Assembly (NCBI RefSeq): GCF_900102505.1
Contig: NZ_FMVT01000002.1
Location: 1-64,000, forward strand
Length of the DNA: 64,000 nt
Origin: Paracoccus tibetensis
GTDB taxonomy: Bacteria; Pseudomonadota; Alphaproteobacteria; Rhodobacterales; Rhodobacteraceae
Direction of reading: 5' to 3'
Shown here: positions 33,461 to 42,685 of the stretch, piece after piece
How the letters are laid out: each line of letters opens with the position of its first letter
Position numbering within the stretch: the first letter of the stretch is position 1
Program-made: the position numbers and the translations under genes
The notes under the pieces: model-generated
Told to the model about the DNA's origin: nothing
The model's database searches: none
What the model saw: only the letters and a program-made list of their open reading frames with translations

Positions 33461-34375
33461 ATGAAAAATGATCCGTCAACAAGATTTTCGTCCTGGTCGG
33501 CCGGCGCGGCGCGGCACTTCGCGGAAAGCGCGCTTGGCCGGCAGGTCGCCGCGCGGCTGAGCGCCGGCTCGCGCTCGCAGCAGGGCCTGTCGGACTTCGT
33601 GCTGCGCGATCCGGTCTTCGTCGCCACGCACGGGATCGAGGACGTCTCGCGCGCCTCGGGCATCTCGGCCAGCACCATCAGCCGCTATGTCCGCGAGTTG
33701 GGGGTCGAGAATTACGCCGCCTTCCGCGCCGAAGTGGCCGAACGCGTCCACGCGCTGATCGCGCCCATCGCCAAGCTCGAGGATCGCCTGGCCGAGGGCG
33801 GCGCGGCGGCACCTGCCGCGACCTCGCTGGCCTCGGCGCAGGCGCAGATGGAGGCGCTGAGCGATCCGGCGACGCTGGAGGCGCTGCGCGAGGCGGTGGC
33901 GATGCTGCGCGGGGCGCGGCAGGTCTGGGTAATGGGCTTCGGCCTCTCGGCGCATCTGGCCGCGATCCTGGCCCTCGGGCTGCAGCCCTATCGCGACGGC
34001 ATCGTGAACGTCGTGCAGTTCGGCGGGACCGAGGTCGCGGCAGGGCGCCTGATGTCCGCGGCCGAGGGGGATGTCGTCGTGGCGATCTCGTTCCCGCGTT
34101 ATTCGCAGGACGTCACCGATCTGGCGCGCATCGCCCGCGGCATGGGCAGCCGCATCCTGGCGCTGACCGACTCGCCCGCCGCCCCGCTGGCGCGGCAGGC
34201 CGATCACCTGCTGCTGGCCCCGGCGCAGCATCCGGTGCTCAGCTCCTCCTGCCTGCCGGGCCTCGCGCTGATCGAGGCGCTGCTTTCCGAGTTCCTCCTG
34301 TCCGATCCCGCCCATGTGGAGCGGGCGGGCCGGCTGGCGGCCGTCATGTCCGCCTATCTTGCAGGCGACGGCTGA
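33461..34375 (+). CDS. MurR/RpiR-family transcriptional regulator
   Basis: A 304-residue repressor-type regulator: N-terminal HTH (VFVATHGIEDVSRASGISASTISRYVRELG, outlined) and a C-terminal SIS domain (VWVMGFGLSAHLAAILALGLQPY; VVVAISFPRYSQDVTDLARIARGMGSRILALTDS) that normally binds a phosphorylated sugar. RpiR members next to amino-acid or N-acyl compound importers are known, so the ligand here need not be a sugar. Only a weak ribosome site is visible because the palindrome abuts the start codon. Likely controls the divergent importer/deacylase operon. Confidence 0.88.
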   Translation: MKNDPSTRFSSWSAGAARHFAESALGRQVAARLSAGSRSQQGLSDFVLRDPVFVATHGIEDVSRASGISASTISRYVRELGVENYAAFRAEVAERVHALIAPIAKLEDRLAEGGAAAPAATSLASAQAQMEALSDPATLEALREAVAMLRGARQVWVMGFGLSAHLAAILALGLQPYRDGIVNVVQFGGTEVAAGRLMSAAEGDVVVAISFPRYSQDVTDLARIARGMGSRILALTDSPAAPLARQADHLLLAPAQHPVLSSSCLPGLALIEALLSEFLLSDPAHVERAGRLAAVMSAYLAGDG

Positions 34376-34414
34376 CCGCCGGCGCCCGCTGTCTCCTCTC
34401 CGCCCGAACTCCGG

Positions 34415-36514
34415 TCAGAACCGGCTGCGCAGCGTCAGGGCGATCTCGCGGCCGGGGTTGTAGTAGTCCGCGCTGCCGCGGCCGACGACGTGCTTCTCGT
34501 CCGTCAGGTTGTGGACGTTCAGCGACAGCTGCGCGCTCTCGGTGATGTCGTAGCTGTAGGCGGCGTCCAGCAGCAGGGCGGCCTCGCTGCGGCCGTTGTT
34601 GTTCTGGGTGTTGTAGAAATAGCTTCCCGTGTAGCGGGCACCGAGGCCGAAGGTCATGTCGCCCCGCGCCCCCGCGCCCGCCAGCCGGTAATCCACCCAG
34701 AGGGAGGCGGCGTGGTTCGGCACCGAGCCCATCTCGTTTCCGGTCACGTCGATGCCGAAGACCGGGTCCGAGCGCAGCACCTCGCTGTCGGTGTAGGAGT
34801 AGCTGGCCGTCAGCGTCACCTCGGGCGTCAGCTCGGCCTTGGCTTCGAGATCGAGGCCGCGGACGCGGATCTCGCCCACCAGCTCGCGGTCGAAGGTGTC
34901 TGTGTTGACCACGGTGATGTTCGTCTTGCGAAGATCGTAGAGGGCGGCGCTGAAGAGGGCGTTCATTCCCAAAGGCGCGTATTTCACCCCCAGCTCGTAC
35001 TGATCGCCGCGCTCGGGCTCGATGCCGATGGCGGGCGGGGCGACAGATTCGGCATAGCTCGCATAGGCCGAAAGCTCGGGCGTCGCCTTCCAGGTCAGCG
35101 CGGCGCGCAGCGAGGTCTCGGCGAAGTCGTCGCGGCTGTCGGTGCCGGCGATGAAGCTCTCCTCGCGCAGGTCCAGCCGGTCGTGGCGCGCGCCGAGCGT
35201 CAGGATGTAGCGGTCGTCCAGCGACAGGTTCTGCTGGGCGAAGATCGCCTTGTTCGTGGTGCTGCCGCGCCGGTCGAGATAGGGCACCAGGCTGTCCGGT
35301 CGTCCCGAATAGACCGGATCGCGCGGATCGATCGGCGTCGCCGCCGCGAAATACGAGGTCTGGCGCGAGGTCACGTCCCGGTATTCAAGACCCGCCAGCG
35401 TGCTGCTGTCGATGCGCCCCAGCTGGCGGTCGTATTGCAGGATGACGTTGCCCGCCCGCTCTTCGGCATTGCCGTCGGTGGCGATGTAACCGCGCCCGAC
35501 AGGGAAGCTGCCGTCCTCGCCCGCGATGTAGACATAGCCGTAATCGTCCGACGTGTTGCTGCCGCGCAGGTTCGAGCGCAGGGTCAGCCCGCCCCCGAGG
35601 TCATGCTCGACGATCACCGTCGCCGTGTTGCGCGCGACGTCGAGATAGTTGAACTCCGGCTCGCCAAGGAAAAGCCCGCGGTCATAGTCCCCGCCGCGCG
35701 GGTAGCCGCCGCTGTTCGGCGTCGCGTCCTGCGTCAGGCGGTCCACGATCAGGCTGACCGAGGTCACGTCGCTCGGCTGCCAGGTCAGCCCGCCCATCAG
35801 GAAGCCGGCATCGTCGCGCGAGAAGTCGTATTCGCGGGCCGCATCCTTCACCCTGCCCGTCAGCCGCCAGGAGAGCGTCGCATCCGGCGTCAGCACATCT
35901 CCGACATCGAAACCCAGCTCCTTGCGGTCATGCGAGCCGACGGTGGCTGAAAAATCGCGCAGGCGCTCGGCCCGCGGGCGCTTGGTCACGAAGTTGACCG
36001 AGCCGCCGGGATCGGCCACGCCGAAGAGGGTCGAGTTGGCGCCGCGGATCACCTCGACGCGGTCATAGGCCAGCGGCTCCTCGCGGATGCCACGCATCGA
36101 GCCGAGCGTGATGCCGTCGCGATAGGTCGAGGCCTGGAAACCGCGGAGCAGGAAGTAGTCGTTGCGGTCGTCGGTGCCGTAATAGTCGGTGATCGTGCCG
36201 GCCGAATATTGCAGCACGTCCTCCAGCGTGCGGGCGTCGCGCCGCTCGATCTCGGCGCGGGTGATGACCGAGACCGAGGCCGGGGTGTCGAGGATGCTAG
36301 TCGCCACCTTGCCTCCCACCGCCATCTCCTGCGCCACGATGCTGGTCGCGTCGTCGTCGGTGCCCGCCGCCTCCAGCGTGATCTCGGGCAGGCGGATGAC
36401 CGGCGAAAGGCGCGTGCCGGCGGCGTCCTGCGCCAGGACGGGCGAGACGAGAGCGATGGAGGCGCAGCAGCAAAGCAGGATGCCGCGGCGGTGCCGCAGG
36501 TTCTGGAGGGACAT
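34415..36514 (-). CDS. TonB-dependent siderophore receptor
   Basis: A 699-residue outer-membrane receptor with a signal peptide ending PVLAQ, an N-terminal plug domain (ILDTPASVSVITRAEIERRDARTLEDVLQYSAGT, outlined; YDRVEVIRGANSTLFGVADPGGSVNFVTKRP is the siderophore-receptor signature) and a 22-strand barrel ending LTLRSRF with the terminal Phe. The FhuA/FoxA-like class transports ferric hydroxamate-type siderophores, but the ligand cannot be predicted. No FecR-like signalling extension is visible. Followed by the ABC importer genes on the same strand, 114 bases away. Confidence 0.94.
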   Translation of the reverse strand: MSLQNLRHRRGILLCCCASIALVSPVLAQDAAGTRLSPVIRLPEITLEAAGTDDDATSIVAQEMAVGGKVATSILDTPASVSVITRAEIERRDARTLEDVLQYSAGTITDYYGTDDRNDYFLLRGFQASTYRDGITLGSMRGIREEPLAYDRVEVIRGANSTLFGVADPGGSVNFVTKRPRAERLRDFSATVGSHDRKELGFDVGDVLTPDATLSWRLTGRVKDAAREYDFSRDDAGFLMGGLTWQPSDVTSVSLIVDRLTQDATPNSGGYPRGGDYDRGLFLGEPEFNYLDVARNTATVIVEHDLGGGLTLRSNLRGSNTSDDYGYVYIAGEDGSFPVGRGYIATDGNAEERAGNVILQYDRQLGRIDSSTLAGLEYRDVTSRQTSYFAAATPIDPRDPVYSGRPDSLVPYLDRRGSTTNKAIFAQQNLSLDDRYILTLGARHDRLDLREESFIAGTDSRDDFAETSLRAALTWKATPELSAYASYAESVAPPAIGIEPERGDQYELGVKYAPLGMNALFSAALYDLRKTNITVVNTDTFDRELVGEIRVRGLDLEAKAELTPEVTLTASYSYTDSEVLRSDPVFGIDVTGNEMGSVPNHAASLWVDYRLAGAGARGDMTFGLGARYTGSYFYNTQNNNGRSEAALLLDAAYSYDITESAQLSLNVHNLTDEKHVVGRGSADYYNPGREIALTLRSRF

Positions 36515-36629
36515 GGCGATTCCTTAGTGAAACGATCTGGATTGGCTTTATGTCCGCATCAAGACGGCGACAAGCTGCACTGACTGCAAACCACGGCCGC
36601 CGTTGCTGAAAGGTGACAGATTCAGTCGC

Positions 36630-37445
36630 CTACTCGGCGGCTGTCCGCGCAAGCCGGTGTCGGCCGATGGGCAGCATCATCGGGCGGCCCGAGACAGGGT
36701 CGCGCATCACCTGCGCGCTCAGGTCGAAGACCTCGCGGATCGTGGCGCTGGTCAGCACCTCGGCCGGGCTGCCTTGGGCATGGACGCGGCCGCCGCGCAG
36801 CGCGATCAGGCGGTCGGCGTAGCGGGCGGCCAGGTTCAGGTCGTGCAGCACCATCACGATCGTCGTGCCGCGCCGCGCATTCAGATCGCAGAGCAGGTCC
36901 AGAAGCTCGATCTGGTGCGTCACGTCGAGGAAGGTGGTCGGCTCGTCCAGCAGCAGCAGATCGGTCTCTTGCGCCAGCGCCATCGCGATCCAGGCGCGCT
37001 GGCGCTGCCCGCCCGACAGCTCGTCCACCGCCCGCTCGGCCAGGTCCGCGATCTGCGTCGCCTCCAGCGCCGCCGCCACGGCCGCATCATCCGCCGGCCC
37101 CCATCGCGAGATCAGCCCGTGATGCGGATGCCGCCCCCGGCCGACGAGGTCCGCCACCGTGATCCCCTCGGGCGCGATGGGCGACTGCGGCAGAAGGCCG
37201 AGGACCCGCGCCAAGGCCCGCGTCGGCATCTTGTGGATCGCCTGCCCGTCCAGCGTCACCTGCCCTCCCTGCGGCCGCAGGAGCCGCGACATCACCCGCA
37301 GCAGCGTGGACTTGCCGCAGGCATTCGCCCCGACGATGGCCGAGATGCGACCGGGCAGCAGGTCGAGGTCCAGCCCCTCGATGATCCTGCGCTCGCCGTA
37401 GCCGGCCGAGAGGCTGCGGACCTGAAGCTGGTGATGAGCGGTCAT
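36630..37445 (-). CDS. Ferric-siderophore ABC importer ATPase (FecE/FepC type)
   Basis: A 271-residue ATPase: Walker A GANACGKST (the variant with ANACGKS common in FecE/FepC), Q-loop LLPQSPIAPEGITV, signature LSGGQRQRAWIAMAL, Walker B LLLLDEPTTFLD, H-loop MVLHDLNLA. ATG 37445 overlaps the permease stop (ATGA) and has GGAGG upstream. Powers import through the two permeases encoded just upstream. Confidence 0.93.
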   Translation of the reverse strand: MTAHHQLQVRSLSAGYGERRIIEGLDLDLLPGRISAIVGANACGKSTLLRVMSRLLRPQGGQVTLDGQAIHKMPTRALARVLGLLPQSPIAPEGITVADLVGRGRHPHHGLISRWGPADDAAVAAALEATQIADLAERAVDELSGGQRQRAWIAMALAQETDLLLLDEPTTFLDVTHQIELLDLLCDLNARRGTTIVMVLHDLNLAARYADRLIALRGGRVHAQGSPAEVLTSATIREVFDLSAQVMRDPVSGRPMMLPIGRHRLARTAAE

Positions 37446-38479
37446 GACGAGCCTCCGGTGCGGTTCGCGCGGATGATGAGCCACAGAAGGAAGGGCGCGC
37501 CGAGCGCCCCGGTGACGACCCCGACCGGGTAGCGCGCCGGCAGCAGGAACTGGCCGGCATAGTCGGCGCCAAGGACGAGCACCGCCCCGACCAGCGCCGC
37601 CGGGACCAGGACCGAGCCGTGCGGACCGGTGATCCGAAGCGCGATCGGCCCGGCGAGGAAGGCGACGAAGGCGATGGGCCCGGTGATCGAGCTGGCGACC
37701 GCGATCATCCCGACCGCGCCCAGCATCACCGACAGCCGCACCGCCGCGACGCGCACGCCCAAGGCGGCCGCCATGTTGTCACCCATGCGCAGCATCTCGA
37801 GGTCGCGGCGCCGCGACAGGATCAGCCCGCCGCACAGCACGAGCGCGGCCAGAAGCGGGCCGGCCTGCTCGATCCGGGCGGCGTTCAGGCTGCCGCTGAG
37901 CCAGCGCATCGCCTCTTGCAGCGACCAGGCGGGCGCGCGGGCGAGGGCATAGGCGATGAAGCTGTGGATCATGGCCGAGATGCCGATGCCGACAAGGATC
38001 AGCCGCGCGCCGGTGACGCCGTTTCGGAAGGACAGAAGGTAGATCAGCAGCGCGACGCCCATCCCGGCGGCGATGGCGAGCACCGAGACGGCGGCCCCGT
38101 CCATCCCCAGGAAGACGATGGCGAAGACCGCCGCCGCGCTGGCCCCGGCGCTGACGCCGATGATGTCGGGGCTGGCCAGCGGGTTGCGCAGCATCACCTG
38201 GAAGGCCGCGCCGCCAAGGCCGAACGAGGCGCCCGCCAGCACCGCGACCACCGCCCGCGGCAGGCGCAGCTGGCCGACGGTGAAGCCCGCGCCCGGCACG
38301 TCATGGCCGGCCAGAACGCGCAGCACCTGCGACGGCGGGGTGAAGCTCTGCCCCAGCATCAGCGTCAGGGCGAAGGCGCCAAGAAGCAGCGCGGCCAGCG
38401 CCAGGGTGACGGCGCGGCGGCGGGCGCTGCGGGACCGGCGGCCGGCGGCGAGGCCGGCGATCAGGGTGGCCCCGCTCAC
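37442..38479 (-). CDS. Ferric-siderophore ABC importer permease (FecD/FepG type)
   Basis: A 345-residue FecCD-family permease with about ten membrane segments. Conserved LRLPRAVVAVLAGASFGLGGAAFQVMLRNPLASPDIIGVSAGASAAA (outlined) and GPIAFVAFLAGPIALRITG. The GTG start at 38479 overlaps the stop of the other permease (GTGA). The same frame is open upstream to 39154 but that part lies antisense-like within the neighbouring gene's frame and is not used. Confidence 0.92.
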   Translation of the reverse strand: MSGATLIAGLAAGRRSRSARRRAVTLALAALLLGAFALTLMLGQSFTPPSQVLRVLAGHDVPGAGFTVGQLRLPRAVVAVLAGASFGLGGAAFQVMLRNPLASPDIIGVSAGASAAAVFAIVFLGMDGAAVSVLAIAAGMGVALLIYLLSFRNGVTGARLILVGIGISAMIHSFIAYALARAPAWSLQEAMRWLSGSLNAARIEQAGPLLAALVLCGGLILSRRRDLEMLRMGDNMAAALGVRVAAVRLSVMLGAVGMIAVASSITGPIAFVAFLAGPIALRITGPHGSVLVPAALVGAVLVLGADYAGQFLLPARYPVGVVTGALGAPFLLWLIIRANRTGGSS

Positions 38480-39501
38480 AGCTCGCGCACCCGCTGGCGG
38501 CGGACGATCCAGATGAAGACCGGCGCGCCGATGAGCGCGGTGACGATGCCGACCTCCAGCTCGGACGGGCGGGCAATGAGGCGGCCGGCGATGTCGGCGG
38601 CCAGCAGCAGTCCTGCCCCGCCAAGCGCCGAGGCGGGCAGCAGCCAGCGGTGATCGACCCCCAGCAGCAGCCGCGCCAGGTGCGGCACGACCAGCCCGAC
38701 GAAGCCGATCGGCCCGCAGGCGGCGGTCGCGGCGCCGCTCAGCAGGATCGCCGCCAGTGCCGCCGCCGCCCGCGCCAGCGCGACCTTCTCGCCAAGGCCC
38801 GCCGCCAGATCGTCGCCGAGCGCCAGCAGGTTCAGCTTGCGCGCCGAGAGCATGGCAATCGCCAGCCCCGCCAGCAGGAAGGGCAGGACCAGCCAGATCC
38901 GCTCCATCGTCGCGCCGCCGACGCCGCCGACCTGCCAGGACCGGATGCCGCCCGCGATGTCGGCCCGCGGCAGGACCACCGCCAGCGTCAGCGACGAGAA
39001 CGCGACCGAGGTCGCCGCCCCCGCCAGCGCCAGCTTCAGCGGCGAGGCCCCGCCCCGCCCGAGCGAGCCGACCGCATAGACGAAGCCCGCCGTCACGCCC
39101 GCGCCGAGGATCGCGAGCCACACATAGCTGGACGCCGCGCCGATCCCGAACCATGCGACGCCGATGACCACGGCCAGCGCCGCGCCGTTGTTGATCCCGA
39201 GGATGCCAGGATCGGCCAGCGGGTTGCGCGTGACGCCCTGCATGATCGCGCCGGAAAGGCCAAGCGCCGCCCCCGCCAGCGCCGCCAGCGCCGTGCGGGG
39301 AAGCCGCACCGTCACCGCCGCCTGCCCGATGGTCTCGGCCCGTCCCGCAAGGCCCGCCAGCAGATCCGCCAGCCCCACGCCGCGCGTGCCGATGGCGACC
39401 GAGGCCAGCGCCAGCAGCCCGACCAGCCCCGCCGCGGCCAGCAGAACGGTGCCGCGGGCGGGGCGCGCGCGGGGCGCGGGGTGGATCGCGGCCGCGCTCA
39501 T
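38476..39501 (-). CDS. Ferric-siderophore ABC importer permease (FecC/FepD type)
   Basis: A 341-residue FecCD-family permease: VRLPRTALAALAGAALGLSGAIMQGVTRNPLADPGILGINNGAA (outlined) and CGPIGFVGLVVPHLARLLLG. Starts with ATGA overlap after the binding-protein gene and ends with a GTGA overlap into the second permease, indicating tight translational coupling. Confidence 0.93.
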   Translation of the reverse strand: MSAAAIHPAPRARPARGTVLLAAAGLVGLLALASVAIGTRGVGLADLLAGLAGRAETIGQAAVTVRLPRTALAALAGAALGLSGAIMQGVTRNPLADPGILGINNGAALAVVIGVAWFGIGAASSYVWLAILGAGVTAGFVYAVGSLGRGGASPLKLALAGAATSVAFSSLTLAVVLPRADIAGGIRSWQVGGVGGATMERIWLVLPFLLAGLAIAMLSARKLNLLALGDDLAAGLGEKVALARAAAALAAILLSGAATAACGPIGFVGLVVPHLARLLLGVDHRWLLPASALGGAGLLLAADIAGRLIARPSELEVGIVTALIGAPVFIWIVRRQRVREL

Positions 39502-40475
39502 TCGCCGGCGCGGGCGGCTTCGGCCAGAAGGCCGACGTAAGCGTCCAGCACCCAGGGGATCGACAGCGGCGTCGGGTTCGCGCCCGTGCCGACCGCGTCG
39601 CTGCCCAGCATCACCAGCGCGTCCTTCTCGACCGCCGGCATGTGCCGCGCGAGGGGATCGGCCCGCAGCGCCGCCCGCAGATCGGGCCCGCCATAGGTGA
39701 CGAAGATGTCCACGTCGTCGAAGCTGTCGATCAGCTCGGCGCTGACCTCGCCAGCATACTGGCCGGGGCGCGTCGCCGCGCGCACGCTCTGCGGCATCGC
39801 AAGACCCAGGTCGGCGAAGAACTTCACCCGCGTGTCATTGGCCGAGTAGAAGCGCATCACGCTCAGGTTGGTCGTGTCGAGATGGGTGATGAACATCGCC
39901 GACTTCCCCTCCAGCGCGGGATGCGCCGAGGCGGTCTCGGCGATCTGCGCCTCCAGCCGGGCGATCAGCGCCGCGCCCTCGGCCTCCAGCCCCAGGCCCG
40001 CGGCGTTCAGCGCGATCATCTCGCGCCAGTCGGTGGACCAGGGCGAGTCTGGATAGGCCACAACCGGCGCGATGCGCGACAGCGTGTCGTAATCGGCCCG
40101 GCTGAGGCCGGAATAGGCCGCCAAAATCACGTCAGGCGCGCTGGCCGCGACGGCCTCGAAGTCGATCCCGTCGCCCTCGTCGAAAAGCGGCGGCGCCTCG
40201 GCCCCCAGCTCGTCCAGCCTCGCCTTGACCCAGGGCAGCAGCCCGTCGCCATCTTCGTCCCCGAAGCCCGCGGCCGCGAAGCCCACCGGGACGATGCCAA
40301 GCGCCAGCGGCACCTCGTGATTGGCCCAGGCCACCGTCGCCACGCGCTGCGGCGGCGCGGGAATGACCGTCGTGCCGAAGGCGTGCTCGATCTGGATCGG
40401 GAAGGCGGCAGCCGGAGCGGCGGCGAGGCTGGACAGGGCTGCGGGCAGCAGGATCGCGAGGCTGGACAGGCGCAT
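39498..40475 (-). CDS. Iron-siderophore periplasmic binding protein
   Basis: A 325-residue class III binding protein with a signal peptide (MRLSSLAILLPAALSSLAAAPAAA) and the TroA/FhuD-like fold: FGTTVIPAPPQRVATVAWANHEVPLALGIVPVG, then DVILAAYSGLSRADYDTLSRIAPVVAYPD (outlined), and a C-terminal lobe ending STPLSIPWVLD-like sequence. Three consecutive ATGs (40481, 40478, 40475) are possible; 40475 has the best spacing from AGG. First gene of the importer operon. Confidence 0.9.
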   Translation of the reverse strand: MRLSSLAILLPAALSSLAAAPAAAFPIQIEHAFGTTVIPAPPQRVATVAWANHEVPLALGIVPVGFAAAGFGDEDGDGLLPWVKARLDELGAEAPPLFDEGDGIDFEAVAASAPDVILAAYSGLSRADYDTLSRIAPVVAYPDSPWSTDWREMIALNAAGLGLEAEGAALIARLEAQIAETASAHPALEGKSAMFITHLDTTNLSVMRFYSANDTRVKFFADLGLAMPQSVRAATRPGQYAGEVSAELIDSFDDVDIFVTYGGPDLRAALRADPLARHMPAVEKDALVMLGSDAVGTGANPTPLSIPWVLDAYVGLLAEAARAGE

Positions 40476-40592
40476 CATCATACCTAAGTTTTTTTCTCAC
40501 CTTTCACCAGAAGATGCCATTGTCAACGCGCCGGGCTTATGTTTACAGAAATAGTCGGGCAGCCACGGCGCTGCCGCCGCAAGAGGTGAGCG

Positions 40593-41615
40593 ATGTCCCA
40601 GATCAGCATGCACCGCGCCGAGGGTGTGGTTTCCTCGGCCTCGGGCGCGGCCGTCGCGGCCATCCGCGCCCGCGCCCTGTTGTGGGAGGCGCCGTGCGAG
40701 GAGCACCCGGACCGGCTGGTCATCTCGCTCTGGGGCGGCAAGGTGGCGCTTCAGGCACAGCAGGGCGATCTGCGCGTGACGCTGGAAGGCGTCGAGCCGC
40801 GGCAGATCGGGCTGTTGCAGGACATGGTGACCGAGGTCCTGTCCGAGGCCGGCCTGCGCGTCGCGTGGGACCGCGTCGATGCGGGTGCGCTGGCCCCGGG
40901 CCTGTCGGTGATGACCGTGCTGCGCGTCAGCCAGCCGAGCCCCGGCTTTCTGCGGGTGCGCCTGCAAGGCCCGGATGCGGCGCGCTTCGGCCTCAACGGG
41001 CTTCACTTCCGTCTGCTGCTCCCCCGCCCAGGACGCGCGCCGGTCTGGCCGCGCATCGTCGCCAGCGGGCGCACCGAATGGCCGTCCGGCCCCGACAGCC
41101 TGCACCGGCCCGTCTACACCGTCGCGGCGCAGGCCGGCGACTGGATCGACTTCGACATCTTCCGCCACGCGAACAGTCCCACCTGTGACTGGGCCCTCTC
41201 GCGCCCCGAAGGGTCGGAGGTCGCGATCATCGGCCCGGGCGGCGGCTGGTGCCCGGAGGGGCCCCGGCTGGCCCTTTTCGGCGACGAGACCGCCCTGCCC
41301 GCCATCCGCCGCATGCTGGCCTTGGCGAAAGGCGAGGTTCGCGCCCATCTGCGCGCCGATCCCGCCGATCTGGGGCCGCTGGCGGGCGATGCCCGCGTCA
41401 CCCGCTGCAAGGACCTGATCGGGGCGCTGGAGGCAAGCGAGATCCCGGCCGACAGCCATGTCTGGTTCGCCACCGGCAGCGCCGAGGCCCGGGCCGCCCG
41501 GCAACTGCTTCTAGCCCGCGGGATCGCCCGCACCAGCTTCGATGCCATCGCCTACTGGGATGCGCCGGATGCCGAGCGTCCCGCCGCGCCCAAAGTGAAG
41601 GAAGACCGCACATGA
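40593..41615 (+). CDS. Siderophore-interacting protein with N-terminal DUF2218
   Basis: A 340-residue protein in two parts. Residues about 5-90 (HRAEGVVSSA...LLQDMVTEVLSEAGLRVAW) match DUF2218; the remainder is a ViuB-like FAD-binding/SIP domain (VLRVSQPSPGFLRVRLQG, RPVYTVAAQAGDWIDFDIF, IIGPGGGW, FGDETALPAIRRML), a cytosolic NAD(P)H ferric-siderophore reductase that frees the iron. The two parts are also found fused in other alphaproteobacteria. AAGAGGTGA precedes ATG 40593. Divergent from the importer and first gene of the exbB-exbD-exbD-tonB operon (ATGA overlap with exbB). Confidence 0.9.
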   Translation: MSQISMHRAEGVVSSASGAAVAAIRARALLWEAPCEEHPDRLVISLWGGKVALQAQQGDLRVTLEGVEPRQIGLLQDMVTEVLSEAGLRVAWDRVDAGALAPGLSVMTVLRVSQPSPGFLRVRLQGPDAARFGLNGLHFRLLLPRPGRAPVWPRIVASGRTEWPSGPDSLHRPVYTVAAQAGDWIDFDIFRHANSPTCDWALSRPEGSEVAIIGPGGGWCPEGPRLALFGDETALPAIRRMLALAKGEVRAHLRADPADLGPLAGDARVTRCKDLIGALEASEIPADSHVWFATGSAEARAARQLLLARGIARTSFDAIAYWDAPDAERPAAPKVKEDRT

Positions 41616-42289
41616 CCTCGCTTCTGGACAGGCTCGCCAGCCTGCCCCTCTTCGGCCTCATCCGCGACGGCGGCTGGACGATGTGGCTCATCGCCGCGCT
41701 GTCGGTCATCACGCTGGCCATCGTGCTGTGGCGGCTCTTGGCGCTGTGGCGGCTCGGGGTCTGGGGCGGGCGCCACGCGCGCCGCGCGCTTCAGCTCTGG
41801 TCGGCCGGGCGCACCGCCGAGGCGATCGCCGCGGTCCGCGGCCGACCCTCGGCCCGCGCCCGCGTCGCGCAGGCCGCCATCGGCACCGCGCTCGACCCGC
41901 GCTTCGACGAGGCCGCCGCGCGGGAAGAGACCGCCCGCGTTGCCCGCGGCACCCTCTACCGCGCACGCGAGGGGCTGCGGGCGCTGGAGCTGATCGCGAC
42001 CATCGCGCCGCTGCTGGGCCTGCTCGGCACGGTGCTGGGCATGATCGCCGCCTTCCAGGTCCTGCAAAGCTCGGGCAACCAGGCGGACCCGGCCGCGCTG
42101 GCCGGCGGCATCTGGGTCGCCCTGCTGACCACCGCCGCCGGCATGGCCGTCGCGATCCCGGCCGGGGTGGCGCTGTCCTGGTTCGAGAGCATCGCCGACC
42201 GCCTGCAGGCCGATCTCGAGGATCTGGCGACGCGCATCTTCGTCGCCGCCCCCACCGCGCCCGTGCCCCTGCGCGAGGCCGCGGCATGA
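41612..42289 (+). CDS. exbB: ExbB-type proton-channel subunit
   Basis: A 225-residue MotA/TolQ/ExbB-family inner-membrane protein with three hydrophobic segments; the conserved C-terminal pair IATIAPLLGLLGTVLGMIAAFQVL and WVALLTTAAGMAVAIPAGVALSWF is clear. Starts in an ATGA overlap with the siderophore-interacting gene and ends in ATGA with exbD. Forms the proton-driven motor that energises TonB. Confidence 0.93.
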   Translation: MTSLLDRLASLPLFGLIRDGGWTMWLIAALSVITLAIVLWRLLALWRLGVWGGRHARRALQLWSAGRTAEAIAAVRGRPSARARVAQAAIGTALDPRFDEAAAREETARVARGTLYRAREGLRALELIATIAPLLGLLGTVLGMIAAFQVLQSSGNQADPAALAGGIWVALLTTAAGMAVAIPAGVALSWFESIADRLQADLEDLATRIFVAAPTAPVPLREAAA

Positions 42290-42681
42290 GCCTTCACGGC
42301 TTCGATCTGGGCCCCCGGCGGCGCGCGCGGCGCATGTCGCTGACGCCGATGATCGACGTCGTGTTCCTGCTGCTGATCTTCTTCATGCTGGCCTCGCGCT
42401 TCGGGATGGACGCGGTCCTGCCCATCGCGGGCGGCGCCGAGGGGGCGGCCAGCGACTGGCAGGGCGCGCCGAGGCTGGTCGACATCGCCCCGGCCGAGCT
42501 GACGCTGAACGGCGCCGTCATCGCGCCCGAGGCGCTGCCGCTGGCGCTGGCCCCGCTTCTGCCCGAAGCGTCATCCCCGGTCATCCTGCGCCCGCGCGCA
42601 GGGGCGGACCTGCAGCGCCTGGTCGATGTCATGGACCTGCTGACGGCGGCGGGCCTGACGAACCTCATCCTCATCGAGTAG
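42286..42681 (+). CDS. exbD: ExbD-type subunit, first copy
   Basis: A 131-residue protein with one N-terminal membrane segment containing the proton-carrying Asp (LTPMIDVVFLLLIFFMLASRF) and a periplasmic domain. In ExbD/TolR, this Asp is required for energy coupling. Overlaps exbB by ATGA. Confidence 0.92.
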   Translation: MSLHGFDLGPRRRARRMSLTPMIDVVFLLLIFFMLASRFGMDAVLPIAGGAEGAASDWQGAPRLVDIAPAELTLNGAVIAPEALPLALAPLLPEASSPVILRPRAGADLQRLVDVMDLLTAAGLTNLILIE

Positions 42682-42685
42682 CCCG

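Noticed and set aside
36515..36629. Possible Fur/Irr/RirA iron box upstream of the siderophore receptor
   Set aside because: No sequence in this gap or in 40482-40592 resembles a known iron box well enough to call.
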